DNA of 64,000 nt, from assembly GCF_900108065.1 (NCBI RefSeq), contig NZ_FNVQ01000004.1, positions 310,001 to 374,000 of the forward strand, given 5' to 3'. The stretch's first letter is position 1, and every line of letters begins with the position of its first letter. The position numbers and the translations under genes are program-made. The notes beneath the pieces are model-generated. The model was not told where the DNA came from. It did no database searches and saw nothing but the letters and a program-made list of their open reading frames with translations. Below, piece by piece: positions 46,425 through 55,333 of the stretch. The DNA is from Marinobacterium lutimaris. GTDB taxonomy: Bacteria > Pseudomonadota > Gammaproteobacteria > Pseudomonadales > Balneatricaceae.

Positions 46425-47036
46425 TTACTTCGACCTTGTCTCATCCAAAATCGGCTCCAACCCGGTCCAGACCGTATCGAGTATTTTCGCCTGAGCGTTG
46501 GCTTTCGGGTGGTAGCCATCGTCCTGCATCAGATCCCAGTCACTGGCGACGCCATCCAGCAGGAAGGGTACCAGGGCAGTCTGTTTTTCTCCGGCCACTT
46601 CTGCAAACAGACTAAAAAACGCCTGGGTATATTGCGGGCCGTAATTGGGCGGCAGGCGGTTACCGATCATCAGCACCTCGGCGCCCGAGGCGCGGGACAG
46701 CTCAACCAGCTGTTCCAAATTGCCACGCACAATGTTGAGCGGCGTGCCACGCAGGCCGTCGTTGGCGCCCAGTTCGATCAGCACCAGTGACGGCTGATGG
46801 GTCTCCAGCAACGCCGGCAGGCGCGACAACCCACCGCTGGTGGTTTCGCCGCTGACGCTGGCGTTCACCACCTCCAGCGTATAGCCGTTGTTTTGCAGCC
46901 GGCCGCGCATCAGGTTGACCCAGCCCTTCTCCTCATCGATACCGTAGCCGGCGGCCAGGCTGTCACCCAGCACCAGCATCGAGGCAAAGCTGACCGGGCT
47001 TGTTAAGATCAGCAACAAAAACAGCAGTGTACGCAT
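46425..47036 (-). CDS. tesA: Arylesterase / acyl-CoA thioesterase I TesA
   Basis: A periplasmic SGNH esterase also known as thioesterase I and lysophospholipase L1. The signal peptide is [17 protein letters not shown]; the block I serine is Ser26 in [12 protein letters not shown], block III is [12 protein letters not shown] and block V is [13 protein letters not shown] 47036 follows GGAAG at eight bases; a longer frame upstream would bury the signal peptide and is rejected. Divergent from ybbA, the conserved arrangement. Confidence 0.95.
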   Translation of the reverse strand: MRTLLFLLLILTSPVSFASMLVLGDSLAAGYGIDEEKGWVNLMRGRLQNNGYTLEVVNASVSGETTSGGLSRLPALLETHQPSLVLIELGANDGLRGTPLNIVRGNLEQLVELSRASGAEVLMIGNRLPPNYGPQYTQAFFSLFAEVAGEKQTALVPFLLDGVASDWDLMQDDGYHPKANAQAKILDTVWTGLEPILDETRSK

Positions 47037-47158
47037 TGCATGACTTCCTTCGATTAGTCTCTGGATCGATACGTTTAGAACCTTCTGATCGTTCAGTGTT
47101 CCAAATCCATTCAGACGAATTCGCCGTACTGGCAGTGATACGCCATCCAAGGAGAGAT

Positions 47159-47848
47159 ATGGACCAGTCTAACCCGAGCCCGTCGATGATCGAAGCGCGG
47201 GCAATCAGCAAGCACTTCGACACCGAGGCGGGACGCGTTGCCCTGTTCGAAGAACTGAACCTCAACGTACCTCGCGGCGAAAGTCTGGCGGTGATCGGCC
47301 GCTCCGGCGCGGGTAAATCCACCCTGCTGAGCCTGCTGGCCGGGCTGGACACCCCGACTCATGGCAGTGTCAGCATCGACGGCCAAGCGATGGAAAAGCT
47401 GGACGACCGCCAGCGCGCGGAGCTGCGCGCCAGCAAGGTCAGCTTTATTTTTCAGTCATTCCATCTGCTGCCGGAGCTGACCGCACTGGATAACGTGCGC
47501 CTGCCGCTGGAGATCCGCGGCAGCACCAACCCGGAAAAAGAGGCAAAGCGCTGGCTTGAACAGGTAGGGCTGGGAGAGCGCACCGACCACTATCCGTCGC
47601 AGCTCTCCGGCGGCGAACAGCAGCGCGTGGCCATCGCCCGCGCCTTCGCCACCCAGCCGGCCCTGCTGTTTGCTGATGAACCCACCGGCAACCTGGATGA
47701 AGAGACCGGCGGCCGTATCATCGAGCAGCTGTTCAGCCTGAACCAGCAGCAGGGTACGACACTGATTCTGATCACCCACGACCCGGAGCTGGCCGCACGC
47801 TGCCAGCGGCGTGTGAGGTTGCATAACGGTCAGCTGACGGAGGAGTAA
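47159..47848 (+). CDS. ybbA: ABC transporter ATP-binding protein YbbA
   Basis: The ATPase partner of YbbP. The 229-residue product has Walker [20 protein letters not shown], the signature [17 protein letters not shown] and Walker [17 protein letters not shown]. It belongs to the LolD/MacB-type family of mechanotransmission ABC systems. ATG 47159 follows GGAGA closely; an in-frame frame extends 159 bases upstream into the tesA promoter region and is not credible. Two bases separate its stop from the ybbP start. Confidence 0.95.
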   Translation: MDQSNPSPSMIEARAISKHFDTEAGRVALFEELNLNVPRGESLAVIGRSGAGKSTLLSLLAGLDTPTHGSVSIDGQAMEKLDDRQRAELRASKVSFIFQSFHLLPELTALDNVRLPLEIRGSTNPEKEAKRWLEQVGLGERTDHYPSQLSGGEQQRVAIARAFATQPALLFADEPTGNLDEETGGRIIEQLFSLNQQQGTTLILITHDPELAARCQRRVRLHNGQLTEE

Positions 47849-47850
47849 TC

Positions 47851-50337
47851 ATGAACCTGCTCCCCCGGCTGGCCCTGCGCCAGCTTAAAACCCAACTGCG
47901 CACCACCGAGTGGCGGGCGCTGCTGCTGGCTACGCTGATCGCCATCACCCTGACCACCCTGCTGACTCTACTGGGCGACCGGCTGGAGCGCGGTCTGCTG
48001 CGCGAGAGCGCCAACCTGCTCGGCGCCGACCTGGTCCTGAGCAGCGGCCGCCCTCTCAGCGATGAACGTCTGCAGGAGATCGCAGCCAACGATGTCACCA
48101 GCACCCAGGTGGTGCAGTTCCCGAGCATGGTATCCAACCCGGACGCCGGTGAAGAGACACCACCGATGCTGGTATCGGTTCGGGCCGCCGACCCGCCCTA
48201 TCCCCTGCGTGGCGAGATCATTACCGAGCCCGCCCACACCAGCGACCTTCCCGCTTCCGGCAATGTCTGGATAGAAGCCCGGGTGATGAGCCAGTTGGGA
48301 CTGGAGATTGGCGACCGGCTGCAGCTCGGCTACAGCGAATTTACCGTCAGTGCGGAGCTGATCAGCTCACCGGATCGAGGCACCGGTTTTCGCAGTTTCA
48401 GCCCACATATCATCATCGACCGTGCCGACCTGGAAGCCACCGGCGTCCTCGCACCGGGTAGCCGTGCCAGCTTCCGCGTGCTGATGTCCGGCGACAAGGA
48501 GCAGATCGCCGCACTGGATGCACAGCTGCGCCCTTCGCTGGCCGACTACGAACGCCTGCTGGCCCTGCAAACCGACCAGCCGGTCACCGGTAATGCGCTG
48601 GGCAACGCCCTCGCCTACCTGAAACTCTCGGCACTGACCGCCCTGCTGCTGTCAGCACTGACCATCCTGCTGAGCCTGCGACGCTTCAGCCAGAAGCAGT
48701 TCACCCGCAGTGCGCTGCTGCTGAACCTGGGCCTTAATCCCGCGCAGCTGGTGCGCGTTTATCTCTACCAGTTGCTGTTCGCCTGGGGTTTACTGGCACT
48801 CATCGGTACTGCTATTGCGGCTCTGGTGGATGGACTGGTGCAGTCCTGGCTGATCAACCTGTTGCCGCAGCGCCTGCCGGATCCCGCGTTTTACACCTGG
48901 TTCAGCGGCGCTGCCCTGGGCCTGGTGATGCTGATACTGCTAGGACTGCCACCGGTGCTTTCACTGGCACGCATTCCGGTGGCCCACCTGCTGCGCGGCG
49001 ATACGCCGCCCCAGGACAGACGCGCCCGCGTGCTGCAGGCCAGCTGCCTGGTGATTCTGGCGGTGACGCTGCTGCTGTTCCTGCAGGCGCCGGCGGCGGC
49101 GTTAATCCTGCTGGGCCTGCTGGTGATCGGCGGACTGGTGTTCGGCTATATCGCCCAGTTCCTGCTGGAGAAACTGGCCGAGCCCATGGCCGGCAAGCTG
49201 CTGCTCGGGCGCCTGCTGCGCCTGCGTCTGCGCCAACAGCGCAAATGGCACCGACTGCAGTCGGCGGTGATCGTGCTGCTGCTCACGCTGCTGGCAGTGG
49301 TCTGGGTCAGTCGCGCCGATCTGCTGTCGGAGTGGCGCGCTAAGTTCCCCACCGACACGCCAAACTTCTTCGTGATCAATATCCAGCCCTGGCAGAAGCC
49401 GGATCTGGATGGGTTCCTGCAGGATAACAGTATCGACAGCACCCTCTATCCGATGATCCGCGGTCGCCTGAACGAGCTCAACGGCGAACCGATCCGGCCC
49501 CAGCTGACCGAGGAGCAGCTGCAGAACAACACCCTGAGGCGTGAACTGAACCTGAGCTGGACCCGCGACAGGCCGGAGCATAACGAGCTGCTGGCCGGCC
49601 AGTGGTGGGAAACCACACCGGACAGACCGCAGATCTCCGTCGAGCAGGACATGATGGAAGACCTGGGGCTGGAGCTAGGCGACAGCCTTGGCTTCGATAT
49701 CGGTGGCCAGCAGGTCTCAGCCGAGATCACCAGTATCCGCGGTGTGGAATGGACCTCGTTCCGACCCAACTTCTACGTGATCTTCAGCCCAGGTGCGCTG
49801 GAAAACTACCCCGGTACCTGGATCACCAGCTTCCGACTTGAAGGCGAACGCAAACAGCTGGCCACCGAGATGCTGCGCGACTTCCCGTCACTGACGCTGA
49901 TCGATATCGACCAGCTGCTGGCACAGCTCGGCACCTGGCTGAAACGCCTGGGTGACAGCTCGGCGATGATCCTGGCGCTGACGCTGCTCTGCGGGCTGAT
50001 TCTGATGGCGGTGACCCTGCTGCAGGCGCTGGAACAACGCCGCTTTGAGTCCGCCTTGATGCAGACGCTGGGCGCCAGCGGTGAACAGACGAGACGTCTG
50101 GATCTGCTGGAGTTCCTGCTGTTGGGGCTGGTGTGCGGTGTACTGGCTGGAGTCGCCTCGGAGATCACCCTGGCCGGGCTGCACGTTCAGCTACTGGATG
50201 TAGAGCCCAAGCTGCACCCCTGGCTCTGGATCAGCCTGCCGGCGCTGGCATCGCTGTTTTTCGTGGCTACCGGCTTCCTGATCCGTCGCCCGCTGCGACT
50301 GGATCAGTGTTACCGACTGCTGCGCTCACAGAGCTGA
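47851..50337 (+). CDS. ybbP: ABC transporter permease YbbP (FtsX-like)
   Basis: An 828-residue inner-membrane protein with FtsX-type topology: one N-terminal helix (LLLATLIAITLTTLLTLLGD), a large periplasmic domain, a first membrane bundle (TALLLSALTILLSL onward), a second periplasmic domain and a C-terminal bundle with ILALTLLCGLILMAVTLLQA. The tesA-ybbA-ybbP order is widely conserved in gammaproteobacteria. Substrate not established; a role in envelope lipid or lipoprotein handling is inferred from the family. Confidence 0.94.
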   Translation: MNLLPRLALRQLKTQLRTTEWRALLLATLIAITLTTLLTLLGDRLERGLLRESANLLGADLVLSSGRPLSDERLQEIAANDVTSTQVVQFPSMVSNPDAGEETPPMLVSVRAADPPYPLRGEIITEPAHTSDLPASGNVWIEARVMSQLGLEIGDRLQLGYSEFTVSAELISSPDRGTGFRSFSPHIIIDRADLEATGVLAPGSRASFRVLMSGDKEQIAALDAQLRPSLADYERLLALQTDQPVTGNALGNALAYLKLSALTALLLSALTILLSLRRFSQKQFTRSALLLNLGLNPAQLVRVYLYQLLFAWGLLALIGTAIAALVDGLVQSWLINLLPQRLPDPAFYTWFSGAALGLVMLILLGLPPVLSLARIPVAHLLRGDTPPQDRRARVLQASCLVILAVTLLLFLQAPAAALILLGLLVIGGLVFGYIAQFLLEKLAEPMAGKLLLGRLLRLRLRQQRKWHRLQSAVIVLLLTLLAVVWVSRADLLSEWRAKFPTDTPNFFVINIQPWQKPDLDGFLQDNSIDSTLYPMIRGRLNELNGEPIRPQLTEEQLQNNTLRRELNLSWTRDRPEHNELLAGQWWETTPDRPQISVEQDMMEDLGLELGDSLGFDIGGQQVSAEITSIRGVEWTSFRPNFYVIFSPGALENYPGTWITSFRLEGERKQLATEMLRDFPSLTLIDIDQLLAQLGTWLKRLGDSSAMILALTLLCGLILMAVTLLQALEQRRFESALMQTLGASGEQTRRLDLLEFLLLGLVCGVLAGVASEITLAGLHVQLLDVEPKLHPWLWISLPALASLFFVATGFLIRRPLRLDQCYRLLRSQS

Positions 50338-50427
50338 TGTAGAAAGGAATGCCCCCGTGCCGATTGCATCCGGCACGGGGGTATTTACAGCCACCGCGGG
50401 TGATCGCGACGAGGGCGTCGCTCCTAC
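50338..50427. repeat. 90-bp palindromic extragenic repeat, copy B
   Basis: Starts immediately after the ybbP stop. It shares with copy A (39241-39330) the core GCCGATTG, CCGGCACGG and the right arm TGATCGCGACGAGGGCG[C/T]CGCTCCT[A/G]C, where only two of 27 bases differ. Both copies span 90 bp and sit just downstream of a gene. Confidence 0.75.
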
Positions 50428-50443
50428 TCTGGGTAATTACCGG

Positions 50444-50486
50444 GTAGGAGGCGCGCCTCGCACCGATGAAGTCTGGCACACGGGGC
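50444..50486. repeat. Half copy of the same repeat
   Basis: GTAGGAGGCGCGCCTCGCAC followed by CGATGAAGTCTGGCACACGG aligns with the left half of copies A and B (GTAGGAG, CGCC-CTCGC, CCGAT, GGCAC, GG). It ends where the DUF748 gene's 3' region begins, so the locus is one full unit plus a left half. Confidence 0.6.
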
Positions 50487-50508
50487 ATTCAGATCTGCGC
50501 GACGTGGA

Positions 50509-53500
50509 CTAGAGCGACAAATCCACACGCGGTTCGCCATCCTGGTCGATCTGTGGATAACAGAGGAACAGGCGGTCTGCTTCGACCTTCTGCTGCAGGC
50601 GCTCCTTGAGTACCTCTGAACGAGCCTGCGCCAGCTGACGCAGCAGATCACTCAATTCCGCCGCCAGCTCCTCACCCTCCAACGGCTTGGTGCGCTTGCC
50701 GTTTTCCACGTTCTGCACCTCGCCAACTGCCTGGCGATCAGCCGCCACAGTGACGCCACAGAGGTTCAGTCGCAGCCCGCCTCGCTCGGCCATCAATCCG
50801 GCCAGTTGATCCAGATAATCGCCGCCATCACCACTCAGTTCCGCCTCACCAGCGGCGAACGCTACCGGCTCCAGGTTGATAAACGAGCCCGTCTTACTGG
50901 CATCGATGGCGGTTTCCGCCAACGTAATCAGCGCACCGTAGGGCTGCAGCGCCTGCACCAGGTACGTCATCACCCCCTGCTTGACGCTATTCCCCAGCAC
51001 CCGGTTGATGACGCTCTGGTAATCGAACGAGGGATCATTCAGCGAACCGCTGATCGGCACATCCAGGTCGATGTTTTCATCGTCGTCCTGCAGCACCGAG
51101 ATCGCCGTTTCCAGCGGCAGACTTATTGTCTCCTGGAACTCGCCGATCTGCTCCTGATCCACCGGATCCACGGTCAGGCGGTTGATGCGGATATGGTTTT
51201 TACCGTCCAGTTGATCCTCATCCAGGGTTCCCTCCATGGCGAGGTTGAGCTGGCCACTCTGCAGGTAATAGCCGGTGTACTTGATGCTGTAGGGGCTCAC
51301 AGCGGGAAGCTGCACATCATCCAGGTTTACTGTCCAGTGGCCGCTGCGGGGAGACGCCAGCAGGTTCACTGCCCCTTGGGCTTCAAGCTTTGCAAAACGG
51401 TTAATCACGCCACTGAGACCGAATTCGCTCTGTTCACTGCTCTGAGTATCCAGGTTGGTCAGCGATAGTTGGTTGATCGCCATATCCATTTTGTAGGCAG
51501 GATTGACCGACCGATCCGACAGTTTGAAATGACTCTCACCCGCGAGACCGATGCGGCCAACACGCACATGGAAGGGATCAGCAGCAGACTGTTTTTCTGC
51601 GCCGGAATCGGTACCACCCTGGGTGTCTGCGCCGGAAAGAGACGCCAGCTGCAGCTGCAACGCCTGGATATCCTCCGGCTGCATCTGCTCATCAAGATTG
51701 AGAGCAGCGTTCAGTCCATCCGCTTCGATGGCGTCGATCTGCACACCGGCCTGATCCAACGCCAGTTTATTGAGGCTAATTCCCGCCATGGAGAGCAGCG
51801 GATCCCCGGCCTGGGTACTGGCCAGGCTAAGACCAGACACCTGGGCCGAGCCCAGGCCCACCTTCAGGGGCATCGCCACATTCAGGCTGTTCAGCTGTAT
51901 CGAATTCAGCGCGGCCAGCGGTTTACCGCCCGCCTGCACCTTGGCGGCGCCCAAAGACAGTTGCGGCGCAGTCAGCGCCAGTTTGCCGCTATCGATGGCA
52001 TAGCTTGCATCGGCGCTGGTAGTCAGGTTATCCAGAGCGACCTGCATGGCGCCGCCCTGGTTCAGCTCGATGCCGCTGAGGTTAAGCTGGGTGCCAGACA
52101 GGTTCCAGCTGTTCAGCGCCTCCGAGGTCAGCGCCGTGGAAAGATCCGCTTTGCTCAGGGCCAACGACAGCGCACTGCCCTGTTGCAGTTTCAAAGAGGC
52201 GAGCGCCAGCTTGTTCTGCCCCTGCAGATCTACCTTCGTGATTTCACCACTGCTGACCTGCACCTGGGTATCGCCCTGCCAGTCGGCAGAAGCCAGGCCC
52301 AGCGACAGCGCATCGTCCTGCTGCAGTTTCAAAGAGGCGAGCGCCAGCTTGTTCTGCCCCTGCAGATCTACCTTCGTGGTTTCGCCGCCGCTGACCTGCA
52401 CCTGGGTATCGCCCTGCCAGTCGGCAGAAGCCAGGCCCAGCGACAGTGCATCACCCTGCTGCAGCGCCAGATCAGCCAACTGCAGCCGGTTTGCACCCTG
52501 CACATTCACCGCCAGGGTCTCATCCCTGCCAATCTGAATATCGCTGTCACCCTGCCAGCCGAGCTGGCCGAAATTCAGTGATAGAGGCGTCTCGCCGGTC
52601 ATCGCCAGGGCGAGCCGCTGCGCATCCAGAGAACCGGCAACGCCCAGATTCAGCGGCCCCTCGCGGGTCAGATCCAGGTCTACCTTGCCATCCCACTTCA
52701 GGCCACCCAGATCGATCTGCTGTGTTCCCTGAGTCAGCGATGCCCCCTCGGCAAGAGCCACCCGCGCACCGACGGCGATATTGGCCGGACTCAGCGCCTG
52801 CAGGCTCAACTCCACTCCGCCATCAAAGGTCAGCGACGGGGTTTTAAAACTCAGATTCTCGTCCTGCCAGCTGAAGTCACTGATACTGATAGTGCCGTTA
52901 GGCGTGATATGAATGCTGTCACCAGCCAGCTCACTGCCCAGCTTCAGATCGGCACTGATGGTGCCCGACTCCAGTTGGGGAACAAACTGCGCCACCAGCG
53001 CGTGCACCGGCAGGTTTTCCAGCTTCAGGGCCAGATCGGCGCGCTTGTCTGCCGGCAGCGGCAGGGCGCTGGAATCGATATTGAAGGGGGCATCGTTGAT
53101 GCGGCCATGCAGAATCAGTGCGGTGGGTTCCTGGGGCTGCCAGAAAAACAGGCCGCCAAGCTGCAGCTGGTCCAGCTCCAGATGATGTTCCTGCTTGAAC
53201 AGTTGCAGGCGCCAGTCGATGTTATCCAGCGACAGCGCATCGAGGCCGACGCTCCAGCCAGACGGCGCGTCATTCTCGTCGGTTTCGGGCTCTTGAGTTT
53301 CATCCGCCGGCGGCATCAGCTCCGCCAGGTTCAAGGGCCCCAACCACTGCTCTTCAAGGGTGTAGACGAAGCCGGAACGCACTCCCTCCACCTCCAGCGG
53401 TAGCAGGTGAATCTTTTTGTCGAACAGGTCGCCATAATCGATGGCGGCACGGAAGCGGTCGATATCCAGCGGATAGTGACCTTCGCGCCGGGCCTTGAGT

Positions 53501-53676
53501 CCCTCGATAATCACCTCGCCGCTGAACCAGTTGACCGTCAGCGCCTTGAAGCGGGCATCCTCCACCCCCTGGGCACGAAGCCAGATGACCACCTGGTCAC
53601 GCACGACATAGGGCAGTGCATGAAATGTCAGCGTTACCGTCAGGACAATTCCCACCAACCAGGCAATCCATTTCAT
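50509..53676 (-). CDS. DUF748 / AsmA-like envelope protein
   Basis: A 1055-residue protein with one N-terminal membrane helix (WIAWLVGIVLTVTLTFHAL) and a very long periplasmic region. The start matches DUF748: VEDARFKALTVNWFSGEVII, FRAAIDYGDLFDKKIHLLPL. The C-terminal third has NRLTVDPVDQEQIGEFQETI and DVPISGSLNDPSFDYQSVIN, then a soluble end. Long proteins of this AsmA-like group are thought to form beta-taco bridges for phospholipid transport across the periplasm; that is family inference. The middle has 46-residue repeats (see 52185). Two small palindromic repeats lie just downstream. Confidence 0.9.
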   Translation of the reverse strand: MKWIAWLVGIVLTVTLTFHALPYVVRDQVVIWLRAQGVEDARFKALTVNWFSGEVIIEGLKARREGHYPLDIDRFRAAIDYGDLFDKKIHLLPLEVEGVRSGFVYTLEEQWLGPLNLAELMPPADETQEPETDENDAPSGWSVGLDALSLDNIDWRLQLFKQEHHLELDQLQLGGLFFWQPQEPTALILHGRINDAPFNIDSSALPLPADKRADLALKLENLPVHALVAQFVPQLESGTISADLKLGSELAGDSIHITPNGTISISDFSWQDENLSFKTPSLTFDGGVELSLQALSPANIAVGARVALAEGASLTQGTQQIDLGGLKWDGKVDLDLTREGPLNLGVAGSLDAQRLALAMTGETPLSLNFGQLGWQGDSDIQIGRDETLAVNVQGANRLQLADLALQQGDALSLGLASADWQGDTQVQVSGGETTKVDLQGQNKLALASLKLQQDDALSLGLASADWQGDTQVQVSSGEITKVDLQGQNKLALASLKLQQGSALSLALSKADLSTALTSEALNSWNLSGTQLNLSGIELNQGGAMQVALDNLTTSADASYAIDSGKLALTAPQLSLGAAKVQAGGKPLAALNSIQLNSLNVAMPLKVGLGSAQVSGLSLASTQAGDPLLSMAGISLNKLALDQAGVQIDAIEADGLNAALNLDEQMQPEDIQALQLQLASLSGADTQGGTDSGAEKQSAADPFHVRVGRIGLAGESHFKLSDRSVNPAYKMDMAINQLSLTNLDTQSSEQSEFGLSGVINRFAKLEAQGAVNLLASPRSGHWTVNLDDVQLPAVSPYSIKYTGYYLQSGQLNLAMEGTLDEDQLDGKNHIRINRLTVDPVDQEQIGEFQETISLPLETAISVLQDDDENIDLDVPISGSLNDPSFDYQSVINRVLGNSVKQGVMTYLVQALQPYGALITLAETAIDASKTGSFINLEPVAFAAGEAELSGDGGDYLDQLAGLMAERGGLRLNLCGVTVAADRQAVGEVQNVENGKRTKPLEGEELAAELSDLLRQLAQARSEVLKERLQQKVEADRLFLCYPQIDQDGEPRVDLSL
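52185..52460 (-). repeat. Tandem 138-bp in-frame duplication inside the DUF748 gene
   Basis: Two copies, 52185-52322 and 52323-52460, differ at about seven of 138 positions. Each encodes 46 residues (about 406-497) containing LGLASADWQGDTQVQVS and VDLQGQNKLALASLKLQQ. Upstream in the protein an older, diverged copy has LGWQGDSDIQIGRDETLAVN, so the repeat unit is an ancient building block recently amplified once more. Confidence 0.9.
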
Positions 53677-53913
53677 GGGGCGTTACTCCTGCTAACCTTC
53701 AATCCAAGGATGACGATATACAGCATAGCGGAAAGCGCAAAGAGCTATACGACTGACGGTACTGCTTATGTCACTGCCGTACTACGACAAAAGGTCGGCT
53801 ACTAAGCTCCGTGGCGCTCTGGTAAAATCTTGACCGCTTTTCTGCTGCACTTCCATGCGGCCACATACTAAGAAACCATATTTTGTATACTTTTCAAAAG
53901 GGTGAATAACGTC

Positions 53914-54036
53914 ATGGCACATGATGAAAACTTCCGCGACTCCTCCGGCTGGGGCTGGCTGCTGATCAACGCGGTCGCTATGCTGTGGATTACCATGCCG
54001 GTGAGCATCGTACTGACCAAAGTGGTTCAGTGGTAA
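53914..54036 (+). CDS. Putative 40-residue single-pass membrane protein
   Basis: ATG 53914 to TAA 54036. The product is polar at first (MAHDENFRDSSG), then has one strongly hydrophobic helix (WGWLLINAVAMLWITMPVSI) and ends TKVVQW. The composition, with three Trp and a clean single helix, looks like a real small membrane protein. A TGTATACT element (-10-like, 53885-53891) lies 23 bp upstream; AAGGG is at 53898-53902, a little far from the start. I do not recognise it. Genes to the left (DUF748) and right (rpiA) are on the other strand. Confidence 0.55.
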   Translation: MAHDENFRDSSGWGWLLINAVAMLWITMPVSIVLTKVVQW

Positions 54037-54068
54037 GAAGCTCAGTGGTAACCAGCTCAGCTGGTGAA

Positions 54069-54110
54069 GCGTTGCGGGTTTGCCAGACGGACGGCGAACT
54101 CGCGCAACGC
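54069..54110. repeat. Long stem-loop downstream of the small membrane ORF
   Basis: GCGTTGCG (54069-54076) with GTTTGCC (54078-54084) pair with GGCGAAC (54093-54099) and CGCAACGC (54103-54110): fifteen pairs with one G-T and a small bulge. It lies 32 bp after the small ORF stop. It could be that gene's terminator, although no T-run follows on the plus strand. Confidence 0.6.
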
Positions 54111-54234
54111 TCAGCCTTTCCCTCCTCCCGCTCTTCCTCCGCCGTTTAACACTGCGCCCCTGACATAGCCTCTCTGCTCCCGAAAAAACAAAGCATCCAC
54201 CTGGTCTGAGGTATATCAAACACGGTTAATCGCC

Positions 54235-54447
54235 GGACTTTTCCGTGGATAAGATTCAGCACGGTTACGGCTGGAATAGATCAGGCGATCAGTGCGAGCG
54301 AAGTGAACAGAAACTAATAGTGAATAGCGGTCAGAAGAAGCTAAGTTTGGATGGACGAAAAGATGCCGCTGGATAGCGGAATCAGCAGGAATGGCTTAAA
54401 ACGCTGTTGCGTAGCAAGCAGGGAAAAGACGGTCTACACGGATATTG
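54235..54447 (+). ncRNA. Candidate GGA-rich small RNA (Csr/Rsm-type), unproven
   Basis: An AT-richer stretch without a coding frame that contains ten GGA triplets on the plus strand in 213 bases, seven of them within 54349-54442. One sits exactly in a hairpin loop: CCGCT-GGAT-AGCGG (54366-54379). CsrA/RsmA-sequestering RNAs have this property. I see no convincing promoter and no plus-strand terminator (the hairpin at 54448 fits rpiA on the other strand), so this is a weak candidate. The rest of 54037-54505 holds no gene. Confidence 0.25.
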
Positions 54448-54484
54448 AAAAACCTGCACCGGAGCGATGACGACCCGGCACAGG
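54448..54484 (-). terminator. Rho-independent terminator of rpiA
   Basis: On the minus strand CCTG-TG-CCGG pairs with CCGG-TG-CAGG and is followed by TTTTTC. It begins 22 bp after the rpiA stop. Confidence 0.8.
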
Positions 54485-54505
54485 CTTCAGCTGTTTGCTG
54501 TCGAA

Positions 54506-55183
54506 TCAATGAGAGTCGCGCAGCTCTTCCACCCCGTTCGGGGTTCCCATCAGCACCAGGTCGGCACCGCGACGGGCGAACAAACCGTTGGTGACGACAC
54601 CAACGATATTGTTGATCTGCTGCTCCAGCGCCTTGGGATCGAGAATCTCCATATCCTGCACATCGATAATCACGTTACCGTTGTCGGTGACAACGCCTTC
54701 GCGATACACCGGCAGGCCGCCGAGTTTGGCCAGTTCACGGGCTACATAAGAGCGTGCCATGGGGATAACCTCCACCGGCAGCGGAAACTCACCCAGCAGA
54801 TCCACCTTCTTGCTGCTGTCGACGATGCAGACAAACTCTTTTGCCACCGCGGCAACGATCTTTTCGCGGGTCAGCGCAGCGCCGCCGCCCTTGATCAGGT
54901 TCATATGCGGGTCGAACTCATCGGCGCCATCCACATAGACCGCCAGCTGGTCGACGCTGTTCAGGTCGAACACCTCGATACCGTGACCGCGCAGACGCTC
55001 GGCTGTCGCCTCGGAGCTGGCCACCGCGCCGGCAAACTGGTTTTTCACCGCCGCCAGGGCATCGATGAACAGATTGGCTGTGGAGCCGGTGCCCACACCG
55101 ATAATGGTGTCGCTTTCCAGCAGTGGCTTGATATGTTCGACAGCGGCCTCGGCCACCGCTTTTTTCATTTCGTCCTGGGTCAT
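54506..55183 (-). CDS. rpiA: Ribose-5-phosphate isomerase A
   Basis: Interconverts ribose-5-phosphate and ribulose-5-phosphate. The 225-residue product carries [36 protein letters not shown] and [16 protein letters not shown], the standard RpiA motifs, including the catalytic Asp and Glu region. Length is normal (E. coli 219). Divergent from ilvA with a 150-bp shared promoter region, the common proteobacterial arrangement. Confidence 0.97.
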   Translation of the reverse strand: MTQDEMKKAVAEAAVEHIKPLLESDTIIGVGTGSTANLFIDALAAVKNQFAGAVASSEATAERLRGHGIEVFDLNSVDQLAVYVDGADEFDPHMNLIKGGGAALTREKIVAAVAKEFVCIVDSSKKVDLLGEFPLPVEVIPMARSYVARELAKLGGLPVYREGVVTDNGNVIIDVQDMEILDPKALEQQINNIVGVVTNGLFARRGADLVLMGTPNGVEELRDSH

Positions 55184-55333
55184 CGCCTGTCAGATCCTGT
55201 CGCGGTTGATCATGAACGCGTGATTATACGCAACACTCAGCTCCCCTTATAGACGCTGGGGGTTTCAGCCGATACCATTTCGACCTTAATTCTCCGCGTG
55301 CAATGCGCATCCACTACAAATCAGAAGTGCCCT

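Noticed and set aside
53782-54219. A 145-codon minus-strand frame between DUF748 and rpiA
   Set aside because: Spans the long stem-loop and the small plus-strand ORF; Arg/Pro/Ser-rich with no domain.
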